Part shown: piece after piece, positions 15,741 through 24,900 of the stretch
Layout of the letters: every line of letters starts with the position of its first letter
Position numbering within the stretch: position 1 is the stretch's first letter
Origin: Arcicella aurantiaca
GTDB taxonomy: Bacteria; Bacteroidota; Bacteroidia; Cytophagales; Spirosomataceae
DNA: 64,000 bases
NCBI RefSeq assembly: GCF_003148625.1
Contig: NZ_QGGO01000021.1
Span: forward strand, 1 to 64,000
Direction of reading: 5' to 3'
Made by a program: the position numbers and the translations under genes
The notes under the pieces: model-generated
Told to the model about the DNA's origin: nothing
The model's input: only the letters and a program-made list of their open reading frames with translations
Databases searched by the model: none

Positions 15741-15983
15741 GGGTTGTAAGGATAATAAACATGGTAATAGTTAAACGAAACAAACACAAATCTTATGCCA
15801 ATACGAGCTAAGCATCAATGAATTTTCAGAATTAAACTACTTAATTGTAATACCGCCGCCAAAAGAGAGAAAGGACAGTAAAAATTACACGCTCAAAATG
15901 GTCATTAAGCGAATGGCGGAAGGCTTTTGAAATGACTAATCAAATTTATTACTTTTTTACAAAAAAATCACACATTTTATGAG

Positions 15984-16032
15984 TTTTGTTTGTTTCAGAA
16001 GAAATATACTTTGTCTTCTGAAACAAACAAAA
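15984..16032. repeat. Perfect 19-bp-arm hairpin in a 331-bp gap
   Basis: TTTTGTTTGTTTCAGAAGA (15984-16002) is matched perfectly in reverse at 16014-16032, with an 11-base loop. It lies downstream of the minus-strand gene ending at 16072 and may mark its mRNA end, although no strong T-run follows on that strand. The rest of 15741-16071 shows no gene. Confidence 0.7.
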
Positions 16033-16071
16033 AACGCTCCTTTATTTTCGTCGTTCCTGCATTTATTTCTA

Positions 16072-16569
16072 CTAATATTTTAGTGTCAAAACGGTATCGG
16101 CTTTGAAGTATCGCTTTACGGTTATGTCCAAACTTCCTTCTTTTTTGATGATTGTATTTTTCGGAAGAACAAAATCTCCCAAATTTGATTTTTCATCTTT
16201 AAAACTGATGATTCGCTTTTCTTTTTTATCATTGAAAATTTCCACAACGTATTCGATTTCTCCATTTGGGGGAATTACGTTGTACCATTTTCTCATGATT
16301 TTACCATTAAATTCCATTGCTTGTATCTCGTCAGCACCTCTGTAAGTACGTTTGGTGTCGTTTTTGGTTCTGAAATAATCGATACCAAAAGCAACTATGG
16401 CAATGCCAATAATAACGGGCGTAATTTTATTGTAAAGCGAAGTATCGTCTCGACTACGTGCAGGTTTGGACCCGCCTTCACCAAACATATTTCCGAAAAG
16501 AGGCATTTTGAGTTTGGCACGTGGCTTATGAACTCTACGATAATTTTGGTCTGGTGATTGCTGTTCCAT
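16072..16569 (-). CDS. Hypothetical single-pass membrane protein
   Basis: 165 residues. The N-terminal about 45 residues are basic and polar (RRVHKPRAKLKMPLFGNMFGEG). One transmembrane helix (ITPVIIGIAIVAFGIDYF) follows, then a beta-rich C-terminal domain of about 95 residues containing IQAMEFNGKIMRKWYNVIPP and LDITVKRYFKADTVLTLKY. I do not recognise a family. The positive N-terminus suggests the C-terminal domain faces the periplasm. Neighbouring genes give no functional hint. Confidence 0.65.
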   Translation of the reverse strand: MEQQSPDQNYRRVHKPRAKLKMPLFGNMFGEGGSKPARSRDDTSLYNKITPVIIGIAIVAFGIDYFRTKNDTKRTYRGADEIQAMEFNGKIMRKWYNVIPPNGEIEYVVEIFNDKKEKRIISFKDEKSNLGDFVLPKNTIIKKEGSLDITVKRYFKADTVLTLKY

Positions 16570-16663
16570 TGTTTGTGTGATTATTCCGTAAAAATAAATC
16601 TAATTTAGAGTATTAAATTTCTAAATTGCATTTCTTTTAACAGAAAAACGAATATTTATTACC

Positions 16664-16789
16664 ATGAAAGACAAAGATAAATCGCTTCCACCATTCGTCA
16701 AATCTTGGCAACAATTATATTGGCTCGTTGTGGCTAATTTAGGATTGATGATTGTACTGTTTTATCTTTTTAGTAACTATTTTCAGTAG
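16664..16789 (+). CDS. Small single-pass membrane protein (41 aa)
   Basis: A short frame encodes MKDKDKSLPPFVKSWQQL followed by a hydrophobic helix (YWLVVANLGLMIVLFYLF) and SNYFQ, ending in TAG. The charged N-terminus plus one helix, and the KSWxQLY...N-type pattern, resemble small conserved Bacteroidota membrane proteins that I recall next to sodium:solute symporter genes. No symporter is present here. It lies divergent from the gene at 16072-16569. The heptamer array begins immediately after its stop codon. Confidence 0.6.
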   Translation: MKDKDKSLPPFVKSWQQLYWLVVANLGLMIVLFYLFSNYFQ

Positions 16790-17150
16790 ATTGGGGATTG
16801 GTTACTGGTGGATTGGGGATTGGTTAATTGGTGGATTGGTTACTGGTGGATTGGTTACTGGTGGATTGGTTATTGGTAGATTGGTTACTGGTGGATTGGG
16901 GATTGGTTATTGGTGGATTGGGGATTGGTTATTGGTGGATTGGTTATTGGTTATTGGTTATTGGTTATTGGTGGATTGGTTATTGGTGGATTAGGGATTG
17001 GTTACTGGTGGATTGGTATTGGGTATTGGTTGATTTATTCATAAAAAACAAATCTATCAATCCACCAATCTACCAGTAACCAATCCCTAATCCACCAATA
17101 ACCAATCCACCAATAACCAGTAACCAATAACCAATTAACCAACAACCAAT
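16790..17150. repeat. Heptamer/octamer word array with opposing orientations
   Basis: From 16790 to about 17030 the sequence is built of words such as ATTGGGG, ATTGGTT, ACTGGTGG and TTATTGG. From about 17057 to 17150 the reverse complements occur (CCAATCC, ACCAATA). The two blocks could fold on each other. The first block begins right after the stop codon of the 41-residue protein. The second runs into the 3' end of the cysteine desulfurase gene. Long open frames here are artefacts of stop-free words. Confidence 0.9.
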
Positions 17151-18271
17151 TCTGTCAATTTATTTACGACGAAATCAATTTCTTCGGCGGTATTATATTT
17201 TGAGAAAGAGAAACGAACAGATGGACGCTCCGGTGAAGCGTTTAGGGCTGATAAAACGTGTGAGCCAATGTCTGTCCCACTTGTACAGGCACTTCCACCT
17301 GATGCAGAAATCTTGTTAATGTCTAAATTGAACAGAAACATATCGCCTTCGTCAGATGGAGGAAAACTTACGTTTAAAACCGTGTAAAGGCTTCTTTCTA
17401 AATTATCAGAATCACCGTTGAATTGGATACCTTCTATGTTTTGTCTTAGTTTTGTAATCATTCTTTCTTTCAAACTTTCCACGTGTTTACGGTGTTCATC
17501 CATTCCCGAATAGGCAATTTCTAATGCTTTTGCCATACCTACAATTCCGTAAACATTTTCTGTTCCGCCACGCATATTACGTTCTTGCGAACCTCCATGA
17601 ATCAATGGCTGAATTTTGTTTTTTGCGTTAATATATAGAAATCCAACTCCTTTTGGTCCATGAAATTTATGGGCAGCACCCACCAAAAAATCTACTTTTA
17701 GTTGTTGTAAATCATGACGATAATGTCCCATTGTTTGAACAGTATCAGAATGAAAAATAGCACCATAATCTTCACAAAGCTGACCAACTTTATCTAAATC
17801 TAATAAATTCCCAATTTCATTATTCCCGTGCATTAAAGACACCAACGTTTTAGGGTTGTCACGTAACAATTCTTCAAAGTGCGTTAAATCAATATGCCCT
17901 TTTTCGTTTAAAGCTACATAGCTAAGCTTGATTTTTCCTTTACTTGCCAAATATTCTAAGGTATGTAAAACGGCATGGTGTTCTAATTGAGAAGTAATAG
18001 CGTGAGTAATGTCAAACTTTTCAATAGAACGCACAATTGCCATATTATCAGCTTCTGTACCACCAGAAGTAAATGTAATTTCGGCTGGAGAAGTATTTAA
18101 AATTCCTGCAATTGTTTTTCTGGCACGCTCAATGGCACTACGCACCTCACGCCCGTGTCCATGAATAGACGAAGGGTTTCCGAAATTTGTTTCCATCATC
18201 GGGAGCATTGCATCAATTACGGCTCTGTCGATGGGAGTAGTAGCAGCATTGTCTAAATAAATTCTATTCAT
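17135..18271 (-). CDS. iscS: Cysteine desulfurase (IscS/NifS type)
   Basis: 378 residues, class V aminotransferase fold. The start YLDNAATTP is typical. Visible active-site features are the HH pair near 98-99, Lys202 in GAAHKFHGPKG for the PLP aldimine, and catalytic Cys329 in SASGGSACTSGTDIGSHVL on the mobile loop. It releases sulfur from cysteine for Fe-S clusters, thiamin or tRNA thiolation. No iscU or other isc genes are adjacent, so whether it is the main IscS or a tRNA-specific paralogue is open. The last codons (TELVVG, then TAA) are written in the same TTGGTTG-like words as the adjoining repeat array. Confidence 0.9.
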   Translation of the reverse strand: MNRIYLDNAATTPIDRAVIDAMLPMMETNFGNPSSIHGHGREVRSAIERARKTIAGILNTSPAEITFTSGGTEADNMAIVRSIEKFDITHAITSQLEHHAVLHTLEYLASKGKIKLSYVALNEKGHIDLTHFEELLRDNPKTLVSLMHGNNEIGNLLDLDKVGQLCEDYGAIFHSDTVQTMGHYRHDLQQLKVDFLVGAAHKFHGPKGVGFLYINAKNKIQPLIHGGSQERNMRGGTENVYGIVGMAKALEIAYSGMDEHRKHVESLKERMITKLRQNIEGIQFNGDSDNLERSLYTVLNVSFPPSDEGDMFLFNLDINKISASGGSACTSGTDIGSHVLSALNASPERPSVRFSFSKYNTAEEIDFVVNKLTELVVG

Positions 18272-18326
18272 TGATTTCTGATGAAGTCTATAACTTCTGT
18301 CTGTTTAATTGAGTTTTATATAAAAC

Positions 18327-18359
18327 GCAGAATGTCAGGTTGTTAGCCTGACATTCTGC
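18327..18359. repeat. Perfect 13-bp-arm hairpin in the glmM/iscS gap
   Basis: GCAGAATGTCAGG (18327-18339) and CCTGACATTCTGC (18347-18359) pair perfectly. On the minus strand GTTTTAT follows, so it may terminate glmM transcripts. It resembles a dispersed REP-type hairpin. The remaining gap 18272-18605 is AT-rich and holds no supported gene. Confidence 0.7.
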
Positions 18360-18605
18360 ATTGCGAAAATATATCTTATTATTTGCTTTGTGTACTATAA
18401 AGCTTTTTGAGTTCAAAAATTTTATTACAAAGGTAACAAAACAGAAAATACTTTTGAAAAAGTATGGAGAATAAGAAATTGAGTAATCTTTTTTGTGATT
18501 TCTTAGAAAAAATTACTGATAAATATCTATGTATGAATATTTTATAGTAAAATTTTCTTCGCTTTTTCAAACTTTCGTAATAATACAAGCGAGAAAGGTA
18601 GATAC

Positions 18606-19997
18606 TTACTTTCCAGCTACAAATTCCTTAATATCGCTGATTAACTTTTTCGCTAAATTGTCTGCTTTTGTGATTGAATCAGATTCTGAGTAAATTCTGA
18701 TAATTGGTTCTGTATTTGATTTACGAAGGTGAACCCACTCTTTATCAAACTCAATTTTTACGCCATCAATAGCATTAATTGGGTTTTTCGTATATTTCTT
18801 TTTCATGGCATCCAACACACCGTCAACATCAATATCAGCAGTAAGTTCGATTTTATTTTTAGAAATATAATATTCAGGAAAACCTTTACGCATCACCGAA
18901 ATCTTCTTTCCTGATTTAGCTAAATGCGTTAAAAATAAGGCAATTCCCACTAAAGCGTCACGTCCGTAGTGTAATTCTGGATAAATAATACCTCCGTTTC
19001 CTTCACCACCAATGACTGCTTTTGATGATTTCATCAAAGTTACCACATTCACCTCGCCAACTGCCGAAGCATAATATTTTCCACCTGATTTCTCGGTAAC
19101 ATCACGTAATGCACGAGTTGAAGAAAGATTTGAAACTGAATTTCCTTTTACATTTTGCAAGATATAATCCGCAACGGCTACCAATGTATATTCTTCGCCA
19201 AAAGGAGAACCGTCTTCACACATGAAGCAAAGTCTGTCCACGTCTGGGTCAACGACAATTCCTAAATCAAATTTTTCCTTTTCGATTGCCTTCGTAATAT
19301 CGGTAAGGTTTTCTGGAAGCGGTTCAGGGTTATGAGCAAAATGTCCAGTTGGTTCACAGTGTAATTTTGTGATTTGCGTTACGCCCAAAGCATTCAACAT
19401 CATTGGAACGGCGATTCCTCCTGTGGAATTTACAGCGTCAACGATAACTTTAAAATTACGATTTTTGATAGCCTCAACATCAACCAAAGGCAATTTCAAA
19501 ATCATATCAATATGTTTTTGAAGCCAAGTATCGTCAGTTTTATATGAACCTAATTTTTTAACATCAACAAAATCAAAATCCTCATCATCAGCAATTTTGA
19601 GCATATCTTCTCCGTCTTGTCCAGAAATAAATTCTCCTTTTGCATTTAAGAGTTTTAAGGCATTCCATTGAATTGGGTTATGGCTTGCGGTAAGAATAAT
19701 ACCCCCCGCTGCCTTTTCTTCGGGAACGGCTACTTCTACGGTTGGCGTCGTGGAAAGACCCAAGTCAAGCACATTTAAGCCTAAACTTTGGAGCGTTCCT
19801 GCTACCAATTTAGAAACCATATCACCCGACAAACGTGCGTCTCTTCCTAAAACAATTAATTGATTAGTCGGATTATTACGTTTTAACCAAGTGCCATACG
19901 CAGCGGTAAATTTTACAACATCAAGGGGAGTTAGTCCTTCACCAACTTTCCCGCCTATTGTTCCTCTGATGCCCGAAATAGATTTAATGAGTGTCAA
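18606..19997 (-). CDS. glmM: Phosphoglucosamine mutase
   Basis: 463 residues, alpha-D-phosphohexomutase fold. Visible motifs are ISGIRGTIGG at the start, the phosphoserine loop TASHNP with Ser105, the metal loop DPDVDR (about 248-253; many families have DPDGDR), the GEGNGG sugar-binding loop, and the phosphate-binding RKSNTEPIIRIY near the C-terminus. It interconverts glucosamine 6- and 1-phosphate for UDP-GlcNAc, peptidoglycan and lipid A synthesis. The DPDVDR form is usual in Bacteroidota GlmM-type proteins as I recall. A phosphomannomutase/phosphoglucomutase role is the alternative. Confidence 0.87.
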   Translation of the reverse strand: MTLIKSISGIRGTIGGKVGEGLTPLDVVKFTAAYGTWLKRNNPTNQLIVLGRDARLSGDMVSKLVAGTLQSLGLNVLDLGLSTTPTVEVAVPEEKAAGGIILTASHNPIQWNALKLLNAKGEFISGQDGEDMLKIADDEDFDFVDVKKLGSYKTDDTWLQKHIDMILKLPLVDVEAIKNRNFKVIVDAVNSTGGIAVPMMLNALGVTQITKLHCEPTGHFAHNPEPLPENLTDITKAIEKEKFDLGIVVDPDVDRLCFMCEDGSPFGEEYTLVAVADYILQNVKGNSVSNLSSTRALRDVTEKSGGKYYASAVGEVNVVTLMKSSKAVIGGEGNGGIIYPELHYGRDALVGIALFLTHLAKSGKKISVMRKGFPEYYISKNKIELTADIDVDGVLDAMKKKYTKNPINAIDGVKIEFDKEWVHLRKSNTEPIIRIYSESDSITKADNLAKKLISDIKEFVAGK

Positions 19998-20199
19998 TGT
20001 ATTATGAGTTATAGTTTATAAGTGATTTATCAGTTAGTCATTAACAATGATTAACTTAACTAAAATCAAACAAGTAAAAATTATTAATAAATGATATTAA
20101 AGTTAATTAAAAAACGTGAGTTCTTTGGATAAAATTCAATGAGCATAGAATTATTTAGACATTTTTTATTTTGTGGTATGCTTTAATATTCTTGTCTGA

Positions 20200-20293
20200 A
20201 CTGTGATTTTGTAGGATTGAAGGATTTTAAGATTTGGAAAATGAGCTATTCTGATAAACAATCTTAAAACATTTGAATCCTGAAAATCATAGT
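20200..20293. repeat. GATT-phased imperfect inverted repeat after tsaD
   Basis: ACTGTGATTTT...GGATTGAAGGATTTTAAGATT on the left (20200-20235) faces AATCTTAAAACATTTGAATCC...AATCATAGT on the right (to 20293). The arms are about 34 bases. Its GATT words recur every 10-11 bases, as in the elements at 5091, 8327, 21330 and 56064. It ends seven bases from the tsaD stop codon. The rest of 19998-20300 shows nothing else. Confidence 0.55.
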
Positions 20294-20300
20294 ACAAAAT

Positions 20301-21299
20301 CTACCAAGCCATTCTTGGTGAAGGACTGACATCTTGAGTACAAAATATTTTTTCCTCTGCTTTAAAATGTGCTGCCATTGCAATCATGCCTGCATTATCG
20401 GTACAATATTGAAAAGCAGGAATATAAACATTCCAATTTTCGGTTTCGCCTAATTTTTGTAACTCTGAACGTAAACCTGAGTTTGCCGAAACGCCTCCTG
20501 CAATAGCAATTTCTTTGATTTTATACTGTCTTGACGCTTTTCTGAGCTTTTGTAATAGAATTTTTATCAAGATATTTTGCATGGATGCACAAATATCAGC
20601 TATGTTTTCCTCTACAAAATTTGGATTTTTCTTCGTTTCTTTTTGTAGGAAATACAAAAAGGCAGTTTTTATTCCAGAGAAAGAAAAATTTAAGCCTTGC
20701 ATTTCTACCATCGGAAATTCAAAGCGATTTGGGTTTCCTTCTTTGGCATATTTATCAATTAAAGGTCCGCCAGGATAGGGGAGATTGAGCAATTTTGCCG
20801 TTTTGTCAAAAGCTTCGCCAACAGCATCATCTTGCGTTTCGCCGATAATTTCCATGTCTAAAGCTGAACGGACAAAAACAATTTGCGTATGTCCGCCACT
20901 GACAGTCAGGCATAAAAATGGAAAGTTTGGTTTTGGTTCGTCAATAAAATGAGCCAAAACGTGAGCTTGCATGTGGTGAACATCTATTAAAGGAATGTCT
21001 AAACCCATGGCAAGAGCTTTGGCAAAGGAAGTTCCTACCAAAAGTGAGCCTAAAAGCCCCGGTCCACGAGTAAAAGCAATGGCGTTTAGGTCGTTTTTGG
21101 TTATATTTGCTTTTTCGAGGGCTTCTGCCACAACAGGGACAATATGTTGCTGATGAGCCCGACTTGCTAATTCGGGAACAACGCCTCCCCATTTTGTGTG
21201 AATAGCCTGACTTGCTACAATGTTGGAACAGAGTTTGCCGTTGATAATTACAGCCGCTGAGCTGTCATCACAAGAAGATTCGATTGCTAAAATAGTCAT
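20301..21299 (-). CDS. tsaD: tRNA N6-adenosine threonylcarbamoyltransferase
   Basis: 332 residues, ASKHA fold of the Kae1/TsaD family. The start MTILAIESSCDDSSAA, the metal-binding H108-H-M-Q-A-H113, FTRGPGLLGSLLVG, SGGHTQ and GGVSANSGLR are all present. TsaD transfers threonylcarbamoyl to A37 of ANN-decoding tRNAs together with TsaB and TsaE. The ATG at 21299 is chosen because the family starts at MTILAIESS; the 22 residues upstream come from the promoter region. A TATCTTTG element ends four bases before this ATG. tsaD is divergent from tamB, a pairing I recall as conserved in Bacteroidota, but here a repeat-bounded gene separates them. Confidence 0.93.
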   Translation of the reverse strand: MTILAIESSCDDSSAAVIINGKLCSNIVASQAIHTKWGGVVPELASRAHQQHIVPVVAEALEKANITKNDLNAIAFTRGPGLLGSLLVGTSFAKALAMGLDIPLIDVHHMQAHVLAHFIDEPKPNFPFLCLTVSGGHTQIVFVRSALDMEIIGETQDDAVGEAFDKTAKLLNLPYPGGPLIDKYAKEGNPNRFEFPMVEMQGLNFSFSGIKTAFLYFLQKETKKNPNFVEENIADICASMQNILIKILLQKLRKASRQYKIKEIAIAGGVSANSGLRSELQKLGETENWNVYIPAFQYCTDNAGMIAMAAHFKAEEKIFCTQDVSPSPRMAW

Positions 21300-21303
21300 G
21301 GTG

Positions 21304-21311
21304 CAAAGATA
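21304..21311 (-). promoter_or_regulatory. Predicted -7 element (TATCTTTG) abutting the tsaD start codon
   Basis: Exact TAnnTTTG on the minus strand, followed by CACC and then ATG. The same four-base spacing occurs before the tyrosine leader ATG. It implies a leaderless or nearly leaderless tsaD mRNA. Confidence 0.5.
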
Positions 21312-21381
21312 ATTAATGGCTTCACAAAATAGACCACTGATGTTACGGATTGAACAGATTTTCACCGATTAAAATTTGAAA

Positions 21382-21792
21382 ATGGAAAATACAGACTTAC
21401 TACACCAAGAAGTAACAGACGAAATTATCAATGCCTTTTATTTTGTCTATAATGAATTAGGTTATGGTTTTCTTGAAAAGGTATATCAAAACTCTCTTTA
21501 CCTTGAATTAATGTCAAGAGGGTTTAAAGTAGAGCCACAAAAGCAAATAAAAGTGTTTTTTAAAGGCAAACAGGTAGGAGATTATTATGCAGATATGATT
21601 GTTAATGACTTAGTGATTGTGGAACTGAAATCTTCAAATGGACTTGAGGAACAACATGAAGCACAATTGCTGAATTATTTGAAAGCAACAGTTATAGAAG
21701 TTGGGTTACTATTAAATTTTGGATTAAAACCTCAGATAAGAAGAAAAATTTTTACGAATGACCGCAAAAAATCTTTATTAAAATCATCTTGA
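21382..21792 (+). CDS. GxxExxY protein (PD-(D/E)XK nuclease-like fold)
   Basis: 136 residues. The family signature appears as GYGFLEKVYQNSLYLEL, and the nuclease-like core as D in YYADMIVND followed by V-E-L-K in LVIVELKSSNG. The family (PF13366, PDDEXK_3) has no settled function. The ATG at 21382 is used: the in-frame TTG six bases earlier is not needed. The gene sits inside a pair of inverted-repeat ends, on the same strand as tamB, and its last codons overlap sequence duplicated about 110 bases downstream. A link to the surrounding repeats is inference. Confidence 0.85.
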   Translation: MENTDLLHQEVTDEIINAFYFVYNELGYGFLEKVYQNSLYLELMSRGFKVEPQKQIKVFFKGKQVGDYYADMIVNDLVIVELKSSNGLEEQHEAQLLNYLKATVIEVGLLLNFGLKPQIRRKIFTNDRKKSLLKSS

Positions 21793-21870
21793 AAAATCTG
21801 TTAAACGTTATGAAATAGACTACTGATATTACGGATTGGAATTTGAAACACAGATGAAATTTTCACTGAT

Positions 21871-21908
21871 AACCGCAAAAAATCTTTATCAAAACCATTT
21901 TGAAAATC
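21871..21908 (+). pseudogene. Duplicated 3'-end fragment of the GxxExxY gene
   Basis: ACCGCAAAAAATCTTTAT at 21872-21889 repeats the sequence at 21762-21779 near the end of the intact gene, and similarity continues through the stop-codon region. It is preceded by a left-end-like copy (21815-21838) that matches 21329-21352 with two differences. The arrangement reads as a second element copy from which the gene body has been deleted. Confidence 0.6.
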
Positions 21909-21975
21909 AGTGGAAATCTGTATAATCTGTTAAATCAGTGGTCTAAAGCGTCATCAGCATGCCAAAACAAAAACA

Positions 21976-24900
21976 ATGCTCATAAAAATATCCAAAATAT
22001 TCACAAAATCAGTCCTGTATTCAATTATAGGGGTGCTTTTGTTTGCCGTTTTGGTGGTTTTTTTAGCACGCAATTCTTATGTTCAAACTCGCTTAGCTCA
22101 ATATTACGCTCCTATTATTTCCCAGAAATTGGGTTATCCTATCGAAATTGATAAAGTTACTATTCGCTTTTTTGATGAAGCCACCCTCGAAGGCGTGCGA
22201 GTGAAAGATTATCAAGGTCATCAAATGCTTGATATTGAGAAGCTTGATGTTGATTTTGATGCGGGTCGTTTGCTCAATTTAACCGTTCCATTATTAGGTG
22301 TAGAAGGAGATTCTACCAAAACTCGTTTGGATTATGTTCGTTTGTATCATCCTGTGGTTAAATTAGTTACCGATAAAAAAGGCGATTTGAACATTGATGA
22401 ATTTATCCGAAGAATTAATAAATTAGTAGCTTCTCCAACGCCAAAACCTAAATCTGCTCCAACGCCTTTTATCATTTCTGAAGCTGATATTGTAGATGGA
22501 ATTTTACGGATGGACGATGAAACAGAGCCGTACATGAACGACCGCCGTTCTTTCGACCATTATCATTTTACGCTTAACGACCTCAACGCCCACCTCAAAG
22601 ATTTTACGTTAATTCGTGACACCGTAGCATTTTATACTGTTTTGAGAGCGTATGACCGTTCTTGTGATTTTAGAATTAAAACGCTGAAAACCAATTTCTT
22701 AATTTCAGATACGCAAATGCGTTTTGATGATTTATTGCTGAAAGTCAATAATACGGTTGTCAGAAATAAAATCAGAATGTCCTTTAAAAGTCAGAAGGAT
22801 TTTAAATATTGGAATTCAAAAGTACGAATGCAAGCCGATTTTGATTCGTCGGTGGTGGTGGCGAGTGACATTGCTCGTATCGTCAATGATATGTACAATT
22901 ATAAAGACACGTACTATCTCAACGGCAAATTTGATGGCACTGTTAACGAATTTAAACTCCAAAATTTCGATTTATATTTTGGAACAAAGTCAAAACTGAA
23001 AGGTGATTTTTCATTTAAAGGGCTACCCAATATTCCTAAAACAATGATGGATTTGAAAATGCGAAAATCGTATGTTCAAATCGCTGATTTAGAAAAATAT
23101 ATTGGGAAAGATGCTTCCAAAACACTCGAAAAATTTGGTCATGTGATGTTTGATGGCACTTTTAAAGGTACAACTTCCAATTTCAAAACCACAGGTTTGA
23201 TGGAATCAGATTTGGGAAAAGTTGATGTTGATTTAGCCATGATTCTCAAACCAAATTCAGCAAATTCTTCTTATGACGGTTCATTAAAATTAGATAATTT
23301 CAAGTTAGGAAAATTAGTTGAAGACGCTGGAACTTTGGGAGATTTAACACTTTCTGGTAAAGTAAAAGGGCAAGGATTATCCATTAAAGATGCCGTTTTA
23401 GATTTTGACGGAACCGTAAAACAAATTGCTTACAACAACTATAATTACAAAAATATTTACATTGACGGTAAGCTTTCTAAAGAATTATTCGATGGGAGAG
23501 TAGCTGTAAAAGACACCAATTTGACCTTCGATTTGTTTGGGAAAGTTGATTTACGAGAAGGAAAAGACCAAGTTGATTTATTAGGGAAACTCTCAAAAGC
23601 CAATCTTAAAAACCTTAATTTTTCCAAAGAAGATTTACGTTTTTCGACAATTCTTGACGTACAATTCAGAGGAAAACAATTGGATAATTTGATTGGGCGA
23701 GCCAACTTTTTGAACTTCTATTTAACGCTCGGAAAGAAAAATATCGTTCTGGATTCGCTACAACTTATTTCTGAAATCAACGAAAATGCACGTCGTTTAG
23801 CACTTTTATCTGACTTAGTGAATGTCAATTTTACAGGTAAATTTCAACCTTCGCAGGCTATCAAAGATTTGAAAACGTTGGTAGAAGAATACAAAATTTA
23901 CTTCACAGGCGACGAAGCCACTCGGAATGCTTATTATGCCAAGAAATCACCAATCGTACCATCGAATTATAATATTGATTATCAGTTCTTTTTAAAGAAT
24001 TTTGACCCCGTTTTAGCATTCGTTTATCCCGAAGGACACGTTTCTAAAAAGACTTTAATTGAAGGTTCTTTTGGTATTGGAAACACCTCCGTTTTCTCGC
24101 TCAGTTCTAAAGTAGATACACTTTTGCTGAGTGATAAATACCGTTTTTACAAGTCGGAAATTGACCTTAACTCTTCTAAATTCTATAATAATCCAGAGGT
24201 TTTAGCATCTTTGATTTTGAATTCTAAAAATCAAAAAATGAATATTCTTGCTCCAACAGAAGAACTTGAAGTGGAAGCTTCTTGGGAGAAAGACCGCATT
24301 GCCTTTACCAGTGGCTTAAAGCAAATTGGCACAACCAATAAAGCCAATTTGAATGGAACATTACGATTTATTCAAGACGGTTTAGAATTACAATTTAAGC
24401 GTTCTAAATTCAAATTGCTTGACCAATATTGGACGGTAAATCCTGATAATTTATTGACAATCGTTGGCAATGAATTGACGTCTAAAGGTTTAATTATCAA
24501 TAATTTAGAACAGTTTGTTTCATTGGACGGTGTTGTTTCTCAGGATTCATTAAAGCCGTTGAAATTTCGAGCTAAAAACTTTAAATTAGAAACCCTTGCA
24601 CCGCTTATTTCCTTGAATTTGAAGGGATTAGTAAATGGAGAAGTGGAGTTGAAAAATATCTATAAAAATGTCAATGCTGAAAGTAATTTGAAGATAGAGG
24701 GCTTGTCGGTAGATGATTTTTTAATTGGAAATATCTCAGGGAATGGCGTTTTTGACAATGAAAGGCAACTCTTAAATTTGGATTATTCTTTGGAACGTTT
24801 GAACAATAAAATGCTAACAGTTCAAGGAATTTATGACCCTAAAAATGCCGAAAATTCTTTAGGATTATCCGCAACTTTGAGCCAAACCAATCTTCAAATT

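Larger units (their letters stand above)
21330..21945. mobile_element. GATT-phased element carrying a GxxExxY gene, inserted between tsaD and tamB
   Basis: The ends TAGACCACTGAT (21330-21341) and ATCAGTGGTCTA (21934-21945) are perfect 12-base inverted repeats, and the arms remain similar for about 38 bases with phased GATT words. Inside lie an intact GxxExxY gene (21382-21792), a second left-end-like segment (21815-21838) and a partial copy of the gene's 3' end (21871-21908). No transposase is encoded, and I see no clear target duplication. The same left end occurs gene-less at 5091. Confidence 0.6.

Noticed and set aside
16752-17079. Overlapping open frames rich in Trp, Leu, Val, Gly
   Set aside because: They are artefacts of stop-free heptamer words and have no family resemblance.
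18379-18588. 69-codon minus-strand frame downstream of glmM
   Set aside because: Composition (FYYKIFIH, FSKKSQKRLL) is what AT-rich noncoding DNA gives; no start context or recognisable fold.
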